Assembly: GCA_016869975.1 (NCBI GenBank)
Contig: VGCZ01000040.1
Location: 1-46,673 of the forward strand
Source of the DNA: Alphaproteobacteria bacterium
GTDB lineage: Bacteria; Pseudomonadota; Alphaproteobacteria; Reyranellales; Reyranellaceae
Direction of reading: 5' to 3'
Length of the DNA stretch: 46,673 nt
Part shown: positions 1 to 7,958 of the stretch, in pieces
Layout of the letters: each line of letters opens with the position of its first letter
Position numbering within the stretch: position 1 is the stretch's first letter
Notes under the pieces: model-generated
Told to the model about the DNA's origin: nothing
The model's database searches: none
The model's input: only the letters and a program-made list of their open reading frames with translations
Translations under genes and position numbers: made by a program

Positions 1-862
1 CAAGGATCATGATGGCGCCCTGCGCGGTCGGAAAATCGCTCGACACGATCGCACCCACGGCCAAGCGGCCGACGCCCGGCCAGGCGAACATGGTCTCGGT
101 GACGACGGCGCCGCCCAGCAGGAAGGCGGCCTGCAGGCCGATCAGGGTGACGACGGGGATCAGCGCGTTGCGCAGCGCGTGGTGCACGATCACCACGGTT
201 TCGCGCAGGCCCTTGGCGCGCGCCGTGCGCACGAAATCGGCGCCCAGCACCTCGAGCACGGCGGTGCGGGTGAGGCGCGAGATCGGCCCGATCAGCACCG
301 CGCCCAAGGTGACGGCCGGCAGGATCAGGCTGGGCAGGCCGCCCGCCCAGACCGGCCCGGTGCGCCCGGTGAAGGGCAGCAGCGCCCATTTGAAGCCGAC
401 ATACTGGATCAGGATCAGGCCGATGAAGAACACCGGCATCGACACCCCGGCGACCGAGAAGGCCATGATGATTCGATCGACGACGCTGCCACGTTTCACC
501 GCCGCCAAGGTGCCCAGCGACATGCCGATCGGCACCGCCAGCAGCATCGCGCCCAGCATTAGTTCGACCGTCGGCCCGATGGTCTGCGACAGCTCCTCGA
601 TCACCTTCTTGTTGGAGATGATCGATCGGCCGAGATCGCCCTGCACGACGCGCACGATGTACTCGATAAACTGGATCGGAATCGGCCGGTCGAGGCCGAG
701 ATCCTTGCGGATGGCGTCGATGGTTTCCTTCTTTGCGTCTGGCCCGGCGATGATCATGGCGGGGTCCGCCGGCACCACCTGCATCAGGCAGAAGCACAGG
801 AAGAGGACTCCGACCAACGCCGGAATCGAGATCAGCAAGCGGTGGGCAATCTGCCGTCCCAT
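1..862 (-). CDS. ABC transporter permease, DppB/OppB type (partial)
   Basis: Inner-membrane permease subunit of a dipeptide/oligopeptide-type (or nickel/glutathione-type) ABC importer. The gene starts at ATG 862, with AGGAG seven bases upstream on the minus strand, and runs off the left edge, so about 287 residues are visible and the C-terminus is missing. The N-terminus (MGRQIAHRLL) leads into a first membrane helix, followed by the family's periplasmic segment with 'DPA' and 'LGLDRPIPIQ'. The stretch 'TRTAVLEVL...DFVRTARAKGL' is the cytoplasmic EAA-type coupling loop that contacts the ATPase. The other permease, binding protein and ATPases would lie beyond the left edge. The substrate cannot be told from a permease alone. 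Confidence 0.88.
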   Translation of the reverse strand, partial: MGRQIAHRLLISIPALVGVLFLCFCLMQVVPADPAMIIAGPDAKKETIDAIRKDLGLDRPIPIQFIEYIVRVVQGDLGRSIISNKKVIEELSQTIGPTVELMLGAMLLAVPIGMSLGTLAAVKRGSVVDRIIMAFSVAGVSMPVFFIGLILIQYVGFKWALLPFTGRTGPVWAGGLPSLILPAVTLGAVLIGPISRLTRTAVLEVLGADFVRTARAKGLRETVVIVHHALRNALIPVVTLIGLQAAFLLGGAVVTETMFAWPGVGRLAVGAIVSSDFPTAQGAIMIL

Positions 863-1151
863 GCGTCGCTCCTGGACCGTCTGGTCGGGACGCGTACGCT
901 GCCATCCGCGCTCGAGAGCGCCGTGCGTCGCCACCCCTGGCGGTCGCGAGCCCGGCCCAAGCGGCGCGACCTTGTTTGGGCCGCGAGGCCGGAAGTCATC
1001 GCTTCCCTGAACCCCTCACGACATCGCGAAGCTTGCAGCTTTGCCAATGACGGTCAAACAACGAATCGGTGCGCGCGCCGCTGAACACGATTCGCTTCTG
1101 CTGTGCGGTATGGTCGCGCGATCGGACAGCGCGTGAGGTTTTCGGGCGGGT
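863..1151. other. Intergenic region without recognised gene
   Basis: About 290 bases between the start of the ABC permease and the 3' end of tRNA-Ala, both on the minus strand. It must hold the permease promoter and the tRNA transcript end. I see no convincing -35/-10 pair, no hairpin with a T-run and no coding frame with a ribosome site. Confidence 0.5.
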
Positions 1152-1227
<76 letters not shown>

Positions 1228-1385
1228 TCGCCCTGAAAACGGCGCGGATAATGGTTACGGCACCCCCACAAGTCAAGGCGACCTTTGGCATCGAAAAATG
1301 CCGGTTCGACAGGCTTTTGGGCGGCAACTTGCCGGCCCGCGCGCGGGCGTGCGAGGGTGCGATGCGACAGCTTCCGGAGAGCGCC

Positions 1386-1766
1386 ATGAGCAAGACGAAG
1401 ATCCAGGCCGACGCCGCCCCTGCGGCCCTTGGTCCCTATTCGCAGGCGATCGCTGCCGGCGGCTTCATCTATTGCTCTGGCCAGATCCCGATCGATCCCA
1501 AGACCGGACAGTTCGTCGGCGCTTCGATCGAGGCGCAGACCCACCAGGTGCTGAAAAACCTGCAGGCGGTGCTGGCCGCCGCCGGCAGCGACCTTGGCAA
1601 GGCGGTCAAGACCACGGTATTCCTCGCCGACATGAATGACTTCGCGGCGATGAACGGCGTCTACCAGACCTATTTCGCCGACCCCGCCCCGGCGCGCAGC
1701 ACCGTGCAGGTGGCGCGTCTGCCGCGCGACGCGCGGGTCGAGATCGAGGTCGTCTGTCTCGCCTGA
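1386..1766 (+). CDS. ridA: RidA family enamine/imine deaminase
   Basis: Predicted cytosolic trimeric enzyme that hydrolyses reactive 2-aminoacrylate and other enamine/imine intermediates released by PLP enzymes, protecting the cell from damage. The 126-residue product has the family length and landmarks: 'GPYSQAIAAGG' near residue 18, 'CSGQIP', and the C-terminal 'RSTVQVARLPRDARVEIEVVC', whose arginine binds the substrate carboxylate. The open frame extends upstream to 1251, but the start at 1386 matches the family N-terminus and has GGAG six bases before it. It is followed after 14 bases by a small membrane protein gene. Confidence 0.93.
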   Translation: MSKTKIQADAAPAALGPYSQAIAAGGFIYCSGQIPIDPKTGQFVGASIEAQTHQVLKNLQAVLAAAGSDLGKAVKTTVFLADMNDFAAMNGVYQTYFADPAPARSTVQVARLPRDARVEIEVVCLA

Positions 1767-1780
1767 GGAGGGCTTTCGCG

Positions 1781-2047
1781 ATGGATGACAAGACCGCGTT
1801 CGCCTGGCTCCTGGGAGCCGGCGTGTTCGTCGTGATCCTGGGTATCATCGCCTATCTCGTCGTCATGGTGCTGGCGCTGATCATCCCGACCTGGCGCATC
1901 TGCAACCGCGCCGGCTATTCGGGCGCGATGTCTCTGCTGCACCTGATCCCGGGCGTCGGCACGCTGATCGTCTTCGCTATCCTCGCTTTCGGCACCTGGC
2001 CGGCCGGCGAGGCGACGGCCAGGCCGCCGCAGCCGGGAGCGCGCTGA
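1781..2047 (+). CDS. Small two-helix membrane protein, paralogue of the next gene's N-terminus
   Basis: An 88-residue protein with no family name I can give. It has a long hydrophobic N-terminal helix, a cytoplasmic-looking 'W-R-I-C-N-R-A-G-Y-S-G' turn, and a second helix that begins with 'LIPGVGT'. The same pattern (WRI..[KR]AG[YF].G ... IPGVG) occurs in the N-terminal half of the following protein, so the two look like tandem paralogues, the first without the FHA domain. Its TGA shares a base with the next ATG at 2047, so the pair are almost certainly co-translated. Confidence 0.72.
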   Translation: MDDKTAFAWLLGAGVFVVILGIIAYLVVMVLALIIPTWRICNRAGYSGAMSLLHLIPGVGTLIVFAILAFGTWPAGEATARPPQPGAR

Positions 2048-2739
2048 TGGAAGCCGTCGGTCTCGGCGCGCTGCTCGCCGGCAAGCTCTTCACGGTGATC
2101 CTGCCGATCATCTTCCTCGGGCTGACGACCTGGATGTCGTGGCGGATCATGGTGAAGGCAGGCTTCCCCGGTTATCTCGGGCTGTTCAACATCACCGGCA
2201 TCATCCCCGGCGTGGGCTGGATCATCTGGACCATCCTGCTCTGGGTCTTCGCCTTCATCCAATGGCCGCGCGATGGCGCGAGCGCGCCGCGCGTCGCCTA
2301 CCAGTCGCCGGCCGGCCCGTTGCCGCCCCAAGGGTTGCCGCCCCAGGGGTTGCCGCCCTTGCCGCCGGGCCCGGCCACGCCGCAGGCCCTGCCGCCTCCG
2401 CCGGCGCAACTGCCACCGCCCACCGCCATCGGCTGGGTGCTGTCCGGCGCCCTGCCCAACGGCACGCCGCTGCGCTTCGCCTTCGACGAGAGCCGGCAGG
2501 TCCTGACCATCGGCGCGCCGGCCGCGCCGGCCGACCTGACCATCATCGATGGCTCGATCGGCGCGCCGCACGCGCGTCTGCACATCCTGCCCGGCCGCCT
2601 CGGTCTGGAGGATCTCGGCACGTCGGGCGGCACCTGGATCGACGGTGCGCCCCTGCTGCCGGTCAACGGCATCCGCGAGATCACCAACTCCCGCGAGCTG
2701 CGCTTCGGCGCCGTCACGCTGACCCTGGCGCGCGCTTGA
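2047..2739 (+). CDS. Membrane-anchored FHA-domain protein
   Basis: A 230-residue protein in three parts. Residues 1-78 form two or three membrane helices around a 'WRIMVKAGFPG...IIPGVGW' motif. Residues about 80-130 are a proline-rich linker with a short tandem repeat (PQGLPPQGLPP). Residues about 140-230 resemble a forkhead-associated domain: 'LTIG', 'SIGAPHARL' in place of the usual S-R-x-H, and 'LEDLGTSGGTWIDG', the classic D-LGS-NGT-NG strand. FHA domains bind phosphothreonine peptides, but the arginine usually found after 'IG' is missing here (IGAPA), so binding may be altered. No kinase or phosphatase gene lies nearby. Confidence 0.72.
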   Translation: MEAVGLGALLAGKLFTVILPIIFLGLTTWMSWRIMVKAGFPGYLGLFNITGIIPGVGWIIWTILLWVFAFIQWPRDGASAPRVAYQSPAGPLPPQGLPPQGLPPLPPGPATPQALPPPPAQLPPPTAIGWVLSGALPNGTPLRFAFDESRQVLTIGAPAAPADLTIIDGSIGAPHARLHILPGRLGLEDLGTSGGTWIDGAPLLPVNGIREITNSRELRFGAVTLTLARA

Positions 2740-2812
2740 GGCCGCGCGAGCGCGTCGCCTTGCCGCCGCGCCGGGCCTCCGCTATGCGTGCGCCCCCGAC
2801 AAGGAGGATGCT

Positions 2813-3118
2813 GTGATCAGGGCGTTGGCCGAGGTCCTCGATATCCTGCTCTCGCTGTTCATGTGGCTGCTGATCATTCAGGCCATCATGAGCTGGCTGC
2901 TGGCGTTCAACGTGCTCAATCCGCGCAATCAGGTCGTCGGCATGATCTGGCAGTTCATGCTGCGCGCGACCGAGCCGCTGCTGCGGCCGATCCGCCGCAT
3001 CCTGCCGAATTTCGGCGGCATCGATCTGGCGCCTTTGGTACTGATCCTGATCATCTACTTCATTCGCCGCGCGGTCCTCCTGCCGCTCGCTTACGGACAA
3101 CCGCTGTCCTGGCTGTGA
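2813..3118 (+). CDS. YggT family membrane protein
   Basis: A 101-residue integral membrane protein of the YggT family, with two hydrophobic blocks (about residues 5-33 and 68-88) around '[28 protein letters not shown]', the family hallmark. The start is GTG 2813: AAGGAGG ends five bases before it, while the ATG at 2808 reads straight into a stop. The family sits near DUF167 genes and has been linked to membrane integrity and cell envelope or division processes, but its biochemical role is not settled. Here it is followed by a DUF167 remnant and folD, a common alphaproteobacterial order. Confidence 0.88.
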   Translation: MIRALAEVLDILLSLFMWLLIIQAIMSWLLAFNVLNPRNQVVGMIWQFMLRATEPLLRPIRRILPNFGGIDLAPLVLILIIYFIRRAVLLPLAYGQPLSWL

Positions 3119-3270
3119 GCTTCTGGTCCGTGATCGCCCTGCTCGCCACGACGCTGGGCGTCGACAAATCCACCATCATCGTCACCCAGGGCGCCGCCGC
3201 GCGCCGCAAGACGATCCATGTCGCGGGCGACAACGCGGCGCTTGCCGCGACGCTCCAATCCTGGAGGTGA
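3115..3270 (+). pseudogene. DUF167 (YggU) family, N-terminally truncated remnant
   Basis: A frame of 51 codons can start at GTG 3115, overlapping the yggT stop codon, and ends just ahead of folD. Its sequence ('[18 protein letters not shown]', then '[13 protein letters not shown]') matches only the second half of DUF167/YggU proteins, which are about 95-105 residues long. The first half, with the strand motif that ends in 'PPVDGKAN', is absent from all three forward frames upstream because yggT coding sequence occupies that space. The gene thus seems to have lost about 50 codons by an in-place deletion. It could still be translated as a short peptide, but is unlikely to fold as the full domain. 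Confidence 0.6.
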
Positions 3271-3278
3271 AACCCGCC

Positions 3279-4181
3279 ATGACGGCCAGCTTGATCGACG
3301 GCAAGGCCTATGCCGAGGGCCTGCGCCAGCGCATCGCCGGCGCGGTCGCCGAGCTGACGGCGGCGACGGGCGTGACGCCGGGCCTCGCCGTGGTGCTGGT
3401 AGGCGAGGATCCGGCCAGCCAGGTCTATGTCCGCAGCAAGGGCCGCCAGAGCGTCGAGGTCGGCATGGCGAGCTTCGAGCATCGCCTGCCCGAGACCACG
3501 CCGCAGGCCGAGCTCCTGAAGCTGATCGCCACGCTCAACGCCGATGCCCAGGTACACGGCATCCTCGTGCAACTGCCATTGCCCAAGCACATCGCCAGCT
3601 CGGAAGTGATCCGCGCGATTGATCCCGACAAGGACGTCGATGGCCTACACCCGATGAACGCCGGCCGCCTGTCGCAGGTCGCGGCCGGCGAGTCGCTCGA
3701 CTTCCCGGTGTCGTGCACGCCGCTGGGCTGCCTGATGCTGCTGAAAGATTCGCTGGGTTCTCTGAGTGGCGCCGACGCGCTGGTGATCGGCCGCTCGGTG
3801 CTGGTCGGCAAGCCGGTAGCGCAGTTGCTGCTGCGCGAGGACTGCACCGTCACCATGGCGCACTCGCGCAGCCGCGACCTGGCCGCGATTTGCCGGCGCG
3901 CCGATATCGTCGTCGCCGCCGTGGGCCGTGCCGAGATGGTGAAGGGCGATTGGATCAAATCAGGGGCGACGGTGATCGACGTCGGCATTAACCGCGTGGC
4001 TCAGCCCGACGGCAAGTCGAAGTTGATCGGCGATGTCGATTTCGGCGCGGCCCGCGAGATCGCGCGCGCCATCACTCCCGTGCCCGGCGGCGTTGGCCCG
4101 ATGACCGTGGCCTGCCTGCTGCACAACACCCTGCAAGCCGCCCGCCAGCGCACCGGCCTGCCGCCCGCCAAGCTGTACTGA
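3279..4181 (+). CDS. folD: Bifunctional methylenetetrahydrofolate dehydrogenase/cyclohydrolase
   Basis: FolD interconverts 5,10-methylene-, 5,10-methenyl- and 10-formyl-tetrahydrofolate using NADP, feeding purine and formyl-methionine synthesis. The 300-residue product has the family length. 'YVRSKGRQ' carries the catalytic tyrosine and lysine (about residues 50 and 54). 'DVDGLHP' and the NADP-binding '[16 protein letters not shown]' follow, and it ends with the signature '[16 protein letters not shown]'. ATG 3279 is preferred, with GGAGG 11 bases upstream; an in-frame GTG at 3267 overlaps that ribosome site. The gene converges on the TPR gene with 12 bases between stops. Confidence 0.97.
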   Translation: MTASLIDGKAYAEGLRQRIAGAVAELTAATGVTPGLAVVLVGEDPASQVYVRSKGRQSVEVGMASFEHRLPETTPQAELLKLIATLNADAQVHGILVQLPLPKHIASSEVIRAIDPDKDVDGLHPMNAGRLSQVAAGESLDFPVSCTPLGCLMLLKDSLGSLSGADALVIGRSVLVGKPVAQLLLREDCTVTMAHSRSRDLAAICRRADIVVAAVGRAEMVKGDWIKSGATVIDVGINRVAQPDGKSKLIGDVDFGAAREIARAITPVPGGVGPMTVACLLHNTLQAARQRTGLPPAKLY

Positions 4182-4193
4182 CAGATCGAGCCT

Positions 4194-5141
4194 TCAGTCC
4201 CGCCCGGTGAACAGGTCGCGGGCGATGGCGCTGATCAGGGCCTCGACGGAGGGCGTGAAGGCGTCGTCGCGCAGCGACAGCGCGAAGGGCAGGCTGCGCG
4301 CCGGCACCGCGGCGGCGAGGTCGTTGGTGAGCGGTCCGCGCTCGATCAGCGCCATCGCCGGCGACAGCGTCAGCAGCTCGGCATGAACCGAACCCGGCGC
4401 CTGCAGCGCAACCATGACGCCGAGATCGGCCAGCGCCCTGGCGTGGCGCGCGACGATCCTGAGATCGTCGATAGCCGCGCCTGACGCGCCGTCGGCCTGC
4501 TCAGCGTAGAGCAGGACGTACTGGCCCGCGGCCGGCTGCTCGCCCTGCCAGCGCGGGAGCGAGGGAGCGTAGGGCTTGGCGCTGGCGATCTCCAACCGCG
4601 CCTCGTACTCGGCCAAGCCGTTGAGCCAGTCGCCGCGGCGCAGGCGGATGGCAGCGCGACGCGCACGCAAGGCCGCGTCGTTGGGCTTCAGGGTCAGCGC
4701 GGTGTCGAGGTCGCCCAACGCCGTGATGTCGTCGCCCTCCGCCGCCGCCAGATCGGCGCGCAACGACAGCGCGGCAGGCAGGCGCGGGTCGATGCGCAGC
4801 GCCTCCTCGACCTCGTCGCGGGCTTCGATGCGTTGGCCGACGGCACGCAGAATGTGGGCGTGGTTGAAGCGGATGGTGGCGTCGGTCGGCACCAGGCCGG
4901 CGGCGTGCGCGATATGCGGCAGCGCCTCCGCCGCGCGGCCCATGCGCATCAGGCAACCCGCGAGGTTGACGCGGGCGCCGACGTCGTTGGCGCGCCGGGC
5001 GACGATGCGCTCGAACAGCGGCGCGGCCGCCGCGACGTCACCGCCACGCAGGCAAACCAGCGCCAGCCGCGCGACGATGGCGAAATTGTCGGGCTCGCGG
5101 GCCAGCGCCGCCTCCATGTCGGCGCGCGACGGCTCGGTCAT
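4194..5141 (-). CDS. Tetratricopeptide repeat protein with glycosyltransferase-like C-terminus
   Basis: A 315-residue cytosolic protein. Residues 1-190 are at least five TPR helix pairs, recognisable by spaced alanines and by 'A..PNDAAL', 'ALRIDPRLPAAL' and 'ALTLKPNDAAL'. The C-terminal part begins with 'LPRWQGEQPAAGQYVLLYAEQ', a segment usual at the junction between TPR arrays and a family 9-like glycosyltransferase fold. Only about 110 residues follow, and the 'GLGD' normally found after 'AEQ' is replaced by 'ADGASG', so catalytic ability is doubtful. The start at 5141 overlaps the stop of the upstream aminomutase-like gene by four bases (ATGA), indicating translational coupling. Confidence 0.75.
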   Translation of the reverse strand: MTEPSRADMEAALAREPDNFAIVARLALVCLRGGDVAAAAPLFERIVARRANDVGARVNLAGCLMRMGRAAEALPHIAHAAGLVPTDATIRFNHAHILRAVGQRIEARDEVEEALRIDPRLPAALSLRADLAAAEGDDITALGDLDTALTLKPNDAALRARRAAIRLRRGDWLNGLAEYEARLEIASAKPYAPSLPRWQGEQPAAGQYVLLYAEQADGASGAAIDDLRIVARHARALADLGVMVALQAPGSVHAELLTLSPAMALIERGPLTNDLAAAVPARSLPFALSLRDDAFTPSVEALISAIARDLFTGRD

Positions 5142-6202
5142 GCGCAATCCTTGGCCGGCGGCGGATAGAGATGCGTGCCGCCGTTGGGATCGGTGACCTG
5201 CTCCTTCGGCAGGTCGACGTAGCACGGCCCGACCGGCACCTTGCCGTGACCGCCGGGAATGTCGAGCACGTAGGTCGGCTGACATAGGCCGGAGACGCGC
5301 CCGCGCAGCGCGCGCATCAGCGCCTGGCCCTCGGCGATCGACAGCCGGAAATGGCCAGTGCCACGCGCCAGGTCGGGATGGTGCAGGTAGTAAGGCTTGA
5401 CCCGGGCCTGCACGAGGGCGCGGAACAACGCCTCGAGCGTCGCCGCGTCGTCATTGACGCCGCGCAGCAGCACGGTCTGCGACAGCAGCGGGATGCCGCT
5501 ATCCGACATCAGGCGCAGCGCCGATCGCGCCTCGGCCGTCAACTCCTGCGCGTGGTTGCAGTGGAGCGCGACGTAGACGGCGGCGCGCACGCTGCGCAAG
5601 GCGGCGACGAGCTCAGCCGTGACGCGCGACGGATCGGCGACCGGCACGCGGCTGTGCAGGCGGATGACGCCGACATGCGGGATGGCGTCGAGCGCGGCGA
5701 CGATCTCGACCAGCCGCCGCGGCGCCAGCATCAGCGGATCGCCGCCGGTGAGGATCACCTCCCACACCGCCTCGTGGGTGCGGATGTAGTCGAGCGCCCG
5801 GGCCAGCTCGGCGCCATCGAGCGCCTCCCCGCCTGGCCCGACCTGCTCGCGCCGGAAGCAAAAGCGGCAATAGACCGGACAGGCGTGCAAGGCCTTCAGC
5901 AGAACGCGGTCCGAGTAGCGATGCACGATGCCCTTGACCGGCGAGAAGGCGTGATCGCCGATCGGATCGCCGAGTTCCTCGGGCGCGGTCGTCGCCTCCT
6001 CGGCGGTCGGGATGTACTGCCGCGCCACCGGATCGCTGGCCGGGTCGGTGCTGCGCATGCTCGCCAGCACGGCGGGCGTCACCGCGACGGCGTAGCGCTC
6101 GCTCACCGCGCGCAGCGTCGGGCCTTCAGCCGTTGTGCGCGGCACGGCACCGACGGCGACAAGGTCGTCGAGTGAGCGGGCGGTCTTGGCCGGGGCGGAC
6201 AT
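5138..6202 (-). CDS. Lysine-2,3-aminomutase-like radical SAM protein (KamA/EpmB family)
   Basis: Radical SAM enzyme of 354 residues that also uses PLP. The cluster motif is C-x3-C-x2-C at residues 108-115 (CPVYCRFC). 'LTGGDPL' is the family's SAM-binding segment. 'YVLDIPGGHGKVPVGP' near the C-terminus carries the lysine that anchors PLP. The length fits EpmB and short KamA-like proteins rather than the longer clostridial lysine aminomutase. EpmB makes (R)-beta-lysine for modifying elongation factor P, but neither efp nor epmA is in the window, so the substrate is uncertain. It is co-transcribed with the TPR gene and divergent from msrB. Confidence 0.87.
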   Translation of the reverse strand: MSAPAKTARSLDDLVAVGAVPRTTAEGPTLRAVSERYAVAVTPAVLASMRSTDPASDPVARQYIPTAEEATTAPEELGDPIGDHAFSPVKGIVHRYSDRVLLKALHACPVYCRFCFRREQVGPGGEALDGAELARALDYIRTHEAVWEVILTGGDPLMLAPRRLVEIVAALDAIPHVGVIRLHSRVPVADPSRVTAELVAALRSVRAAVYVALHCNHAQELTAEARSALRLMSDSGIPLLSQTVLLRGVNDDAATLEALFRALVQARVKPYYLHHPDLARGTGHFRLSIAEGQALMRALRGRVSGLCQPTYVLDIPGGHGKVPVGPCYVDLPKEQVTDPNGGTHLYPPPAKDCA

Positions 6203-6309
6203 GCGGCCGCGGATAAACGCCGAATCGTGAACGCGGTCAACCCGGTCCGCCCCTTCCCAAGGGACGGTCGGCGCGCCATCTTCGGGTCGGCAGAACGAGG
6301 AGACCCGAG

Positions 6310-6732
6310 ATGGCGACCAAGACCGCGCCGGCCGGCACCTATCCAGTGGAGAAGACCGAAGCGGAGTGGCGCCAGCTTCTCACCGGCGATCAGTTCGCGG
6401 TGCTGCGCAAGCACGCCACCGAGCGCGCCGGCACCAGCCCGCTCGACAAGATATACGACGCCGGCACCTACTACTGCGCCGGCTGTGGCAATCCGCTGTT
6501 CGATTCGGAAACCAAGTTCAACAGCGGTACCGGCTGGCCAAGCTTCTACGACGCCAAAGAAGGCGCCATCGGCACGACCACCGACCGCAGTTTCTTCATG
6601 ACGCGCACCGAGGTCCATTGCGCCAAATGCGGCGGCCATCTCGGGCACGTCTTCCCCGACGGCCCACGACCGACCGGTCAGCGCTACTGCATGAACGGCG
6701 TATCGCTGAAATTCGAGAAGAGGGGCGGCTAG
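6310..6732 (+). CDS. msrB: Peptide-methionine (R)-S-oxide reductase MsrB
   Basis: Thioredoxin-dependent repair enzyme that reduces the R epimer of methionine sulfoxide in proteins. The 140-residue protein has the two zinc-binding CxxC pairs (residues 56/59 in 'YYCAGCGNPLF' and 104/107 in 'HCAKCGGHLGHVF') and the catalytic cysteine in 'RYCMNG' (residue 127). 'FNSGTGWPSF' has threonine where some members carry the resolving cysteine, so recycling must use another thiol or thioredoxin directly. AGGAG precedes the ATG. No msrA is adjacent. Confidence 0.96.
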   Translation: MATKTAPAGTYPVEKTEAEWRQLLTGDQFAVLRKHATERAGTSPLDKIYDAGTYYCAGCGNPLFDSETKFNSGTGWPSFYDAKEGAIGTTTDRSFFMTRTEVHCAKCGGHLGHVFPDGPRPTGQRYCMNGVSLKFEKRGG

Positions 6733-6744
6733 GCCGCCTGCGCC

Positions 6745-6873
6745 TCAGGCGTTGGGCGGCGACGACGGCGGTGGCGGCGGCTGCGAGCATTCGCCAGCCG
6801 AAGCCGGCGCCGTCATCGCCAGCGCGCCAATCACCGCAAGCGCGCTCACCAAGCTCAGAAGCAGTCGACGCAT
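6745..6873 (-). CDS. Small secreted proline-rich peptide (42 residues)
   Basis: A short open frame opposite the msrB-hydrolase gap, supported by a strong AGGAGG six bases before ATG 6873. Residues 1-26 form a typical Sec signal peptide: 'MRRLLL', a hydrophobic core, then an 'APASA' cleavage site. The mature peptide would be only about 16 residues: 'GECSQ' followed by a proline-serine tail. The single cysteine is not in a lipobox. No family is known to me. It ends 12 bases from the msrB stop on the opposite strand. Confidence 0.55.
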   Translation of the reverse strand: MRRLLLSLVSALAVIGALAMTAPASAGECSQPPPPPSSPPNA

Positions 6874-6904
6874 CTGTGCCTCCTCAAATAGGATCGGCTT
6901 TATC

Positions 6905-7900
6905 CTACAGCCCTTTCAGGAACTCCACCAGCAGCCCGTTCACCGCCTCGGCGCGCTCCTGCTGGATCCAGTGGCCGGCGCCGTCGAGGATGTGCTTGCC
7001 GCGCAGCCTCGGCAGGGTCTTGGGGTACGCGTCCATCTGCGCCTTGGCGGCGGGGAAGCGCAACACGCCGTCGCGGCTGCCGGCGATGAACAGCGCCGGC
7101 ACGGTGATCGGCTGGCCGCGCCACGGCCCCGACAGCGACCAGGTGCGCGTCATGTTGCGGTACCAGTTCAGCCCGCCGCGGAAGCCCGCGCGGGTGAACT
7201 CCACCGTGTAGTAGTCGAGTTCGGCCTCGCTCATCCACGGCGGCAGGGTCTCGGGGTCGACGGTATTGTCGAGCAGGCCGCCGCCGGGATTGAGCAAGCC
7301 GAAGCCCTTGGTCGGATCGCGCTGCTCGCCGCCGGCGGCGAAGTAGATGCGCCGCAGGCTCTTGCGCACGTCCTTTTCCAGCTCGGCCTCGGCGACGCCG
7401 GGCGCCTGAAAGTACTGGATGTAGAAGGTCGAGATACCGAGCTTCTTCAGCGAGTCGAGGAAGTCGACATAGCCCGGCGGGCTGTAGGGTACACTCATGC
7501 CTGATACGGCGCGGAAAACGTCGGGCCGCAGCAGCGCGCAATGCCAGGCCACCGGCGCGCCCCAGTCGTGGCCGATTACCACCGCCTGCGTCTCGCCCAG
7601 CGCCTTCACCAGCTCGACCATGTCGCCGACCATGTGGAAGATGGTGTAGCGCTCGAGTTCGGCCGGCGCGTCGGTGCCGCCATAGCCGCGCATGTCGGGG
7701 GCCACGGCACGGAAGCCAGCGGCGGCGACGGCCTGGATCTGCTGGCGCCACGAATACCAGCTCTCCGGCCAGCCATGGCAGAACAGCACTAGCGGGCCCG
7801 AGCCGGCCTCGGCGTAACGCATGGAAATTCCGTTGGCCTCGACGCGCTTGAGCGCGATGCCCGGGACCGGCGAGACGAGAAGGGGGTCGGCGGCGGACAT
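6905..7900 (-). CDS. Epoxide hydrolase-like alpha/beta hydrolase
   Basis: Predicted soluble hydrolase of 331 residues in the epoxide hydrolase branch of the alpha/beta fold. The oxyanion-hole motif is HGWP (42-45). The nucleophile is aspartate 112 in 'GHDWGAP', the residue expected for epoxide hydrolases rather than the serine of esterases. The catalytic histidine is near residue 310 in 'GAGHW'. The cap region is rich in tyrosine, as expected for the ring-opening pair ('FYIQYF', 'LDYYTVEF'). ATG 7900 is preferred over a longer upstream frame because GGAG lies eight bases before it. It follows the YeeE gene by 58 bases on the same strand and may share its transcript. Confidence 0.87.
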   Translation of the reverse strand: MSAADPLLVSPVPGIALKRVEANGISMRYAEAGSGPLVLFCHGWPESWYSWRQQIQAVAAAGFRAVAPDMRGYGGTDAPAELERYTIFHMVGDMVELVKALGETQAVVIGHDWGAPVAWHCALLRPDVFRAVSGMSVPYSPPGYVDFLDSLKKLGISTFYIQYFQAPGVAEAELEKDVRKSLRRIYFAAGGEQRDPTKGFGLLNPGGGLLDNTVDPETLPPWMSEAELDYYTVEFTRAGFRGGLNWYRNMTRTWSLSGPWRGQPITVPALFIAGSRDGVLRFPAAKAQMDAYPKTLPRLRGKHILDGAGHWIQQERAEAVNGLLVEFLKGL

Positions 7901-7958
7901 TGGCGCGGCTCCGTCGAAGGGCAAGGCCGCGCAGTATCGGCGACGACGGCGCCCGGCG

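Noticed and set aside
9-1010. A plus-strand frame of 333 codons at the left edge
   Set aside because: The opposite strand encodes a clear DppB-type permease with a ribosome site; this frame is its shadow.
3267-3278. GTG 3267 as the folD start
   Set aside because: It overlaps the GGAGG that serves ATG 3279, and the family starts near the latter.
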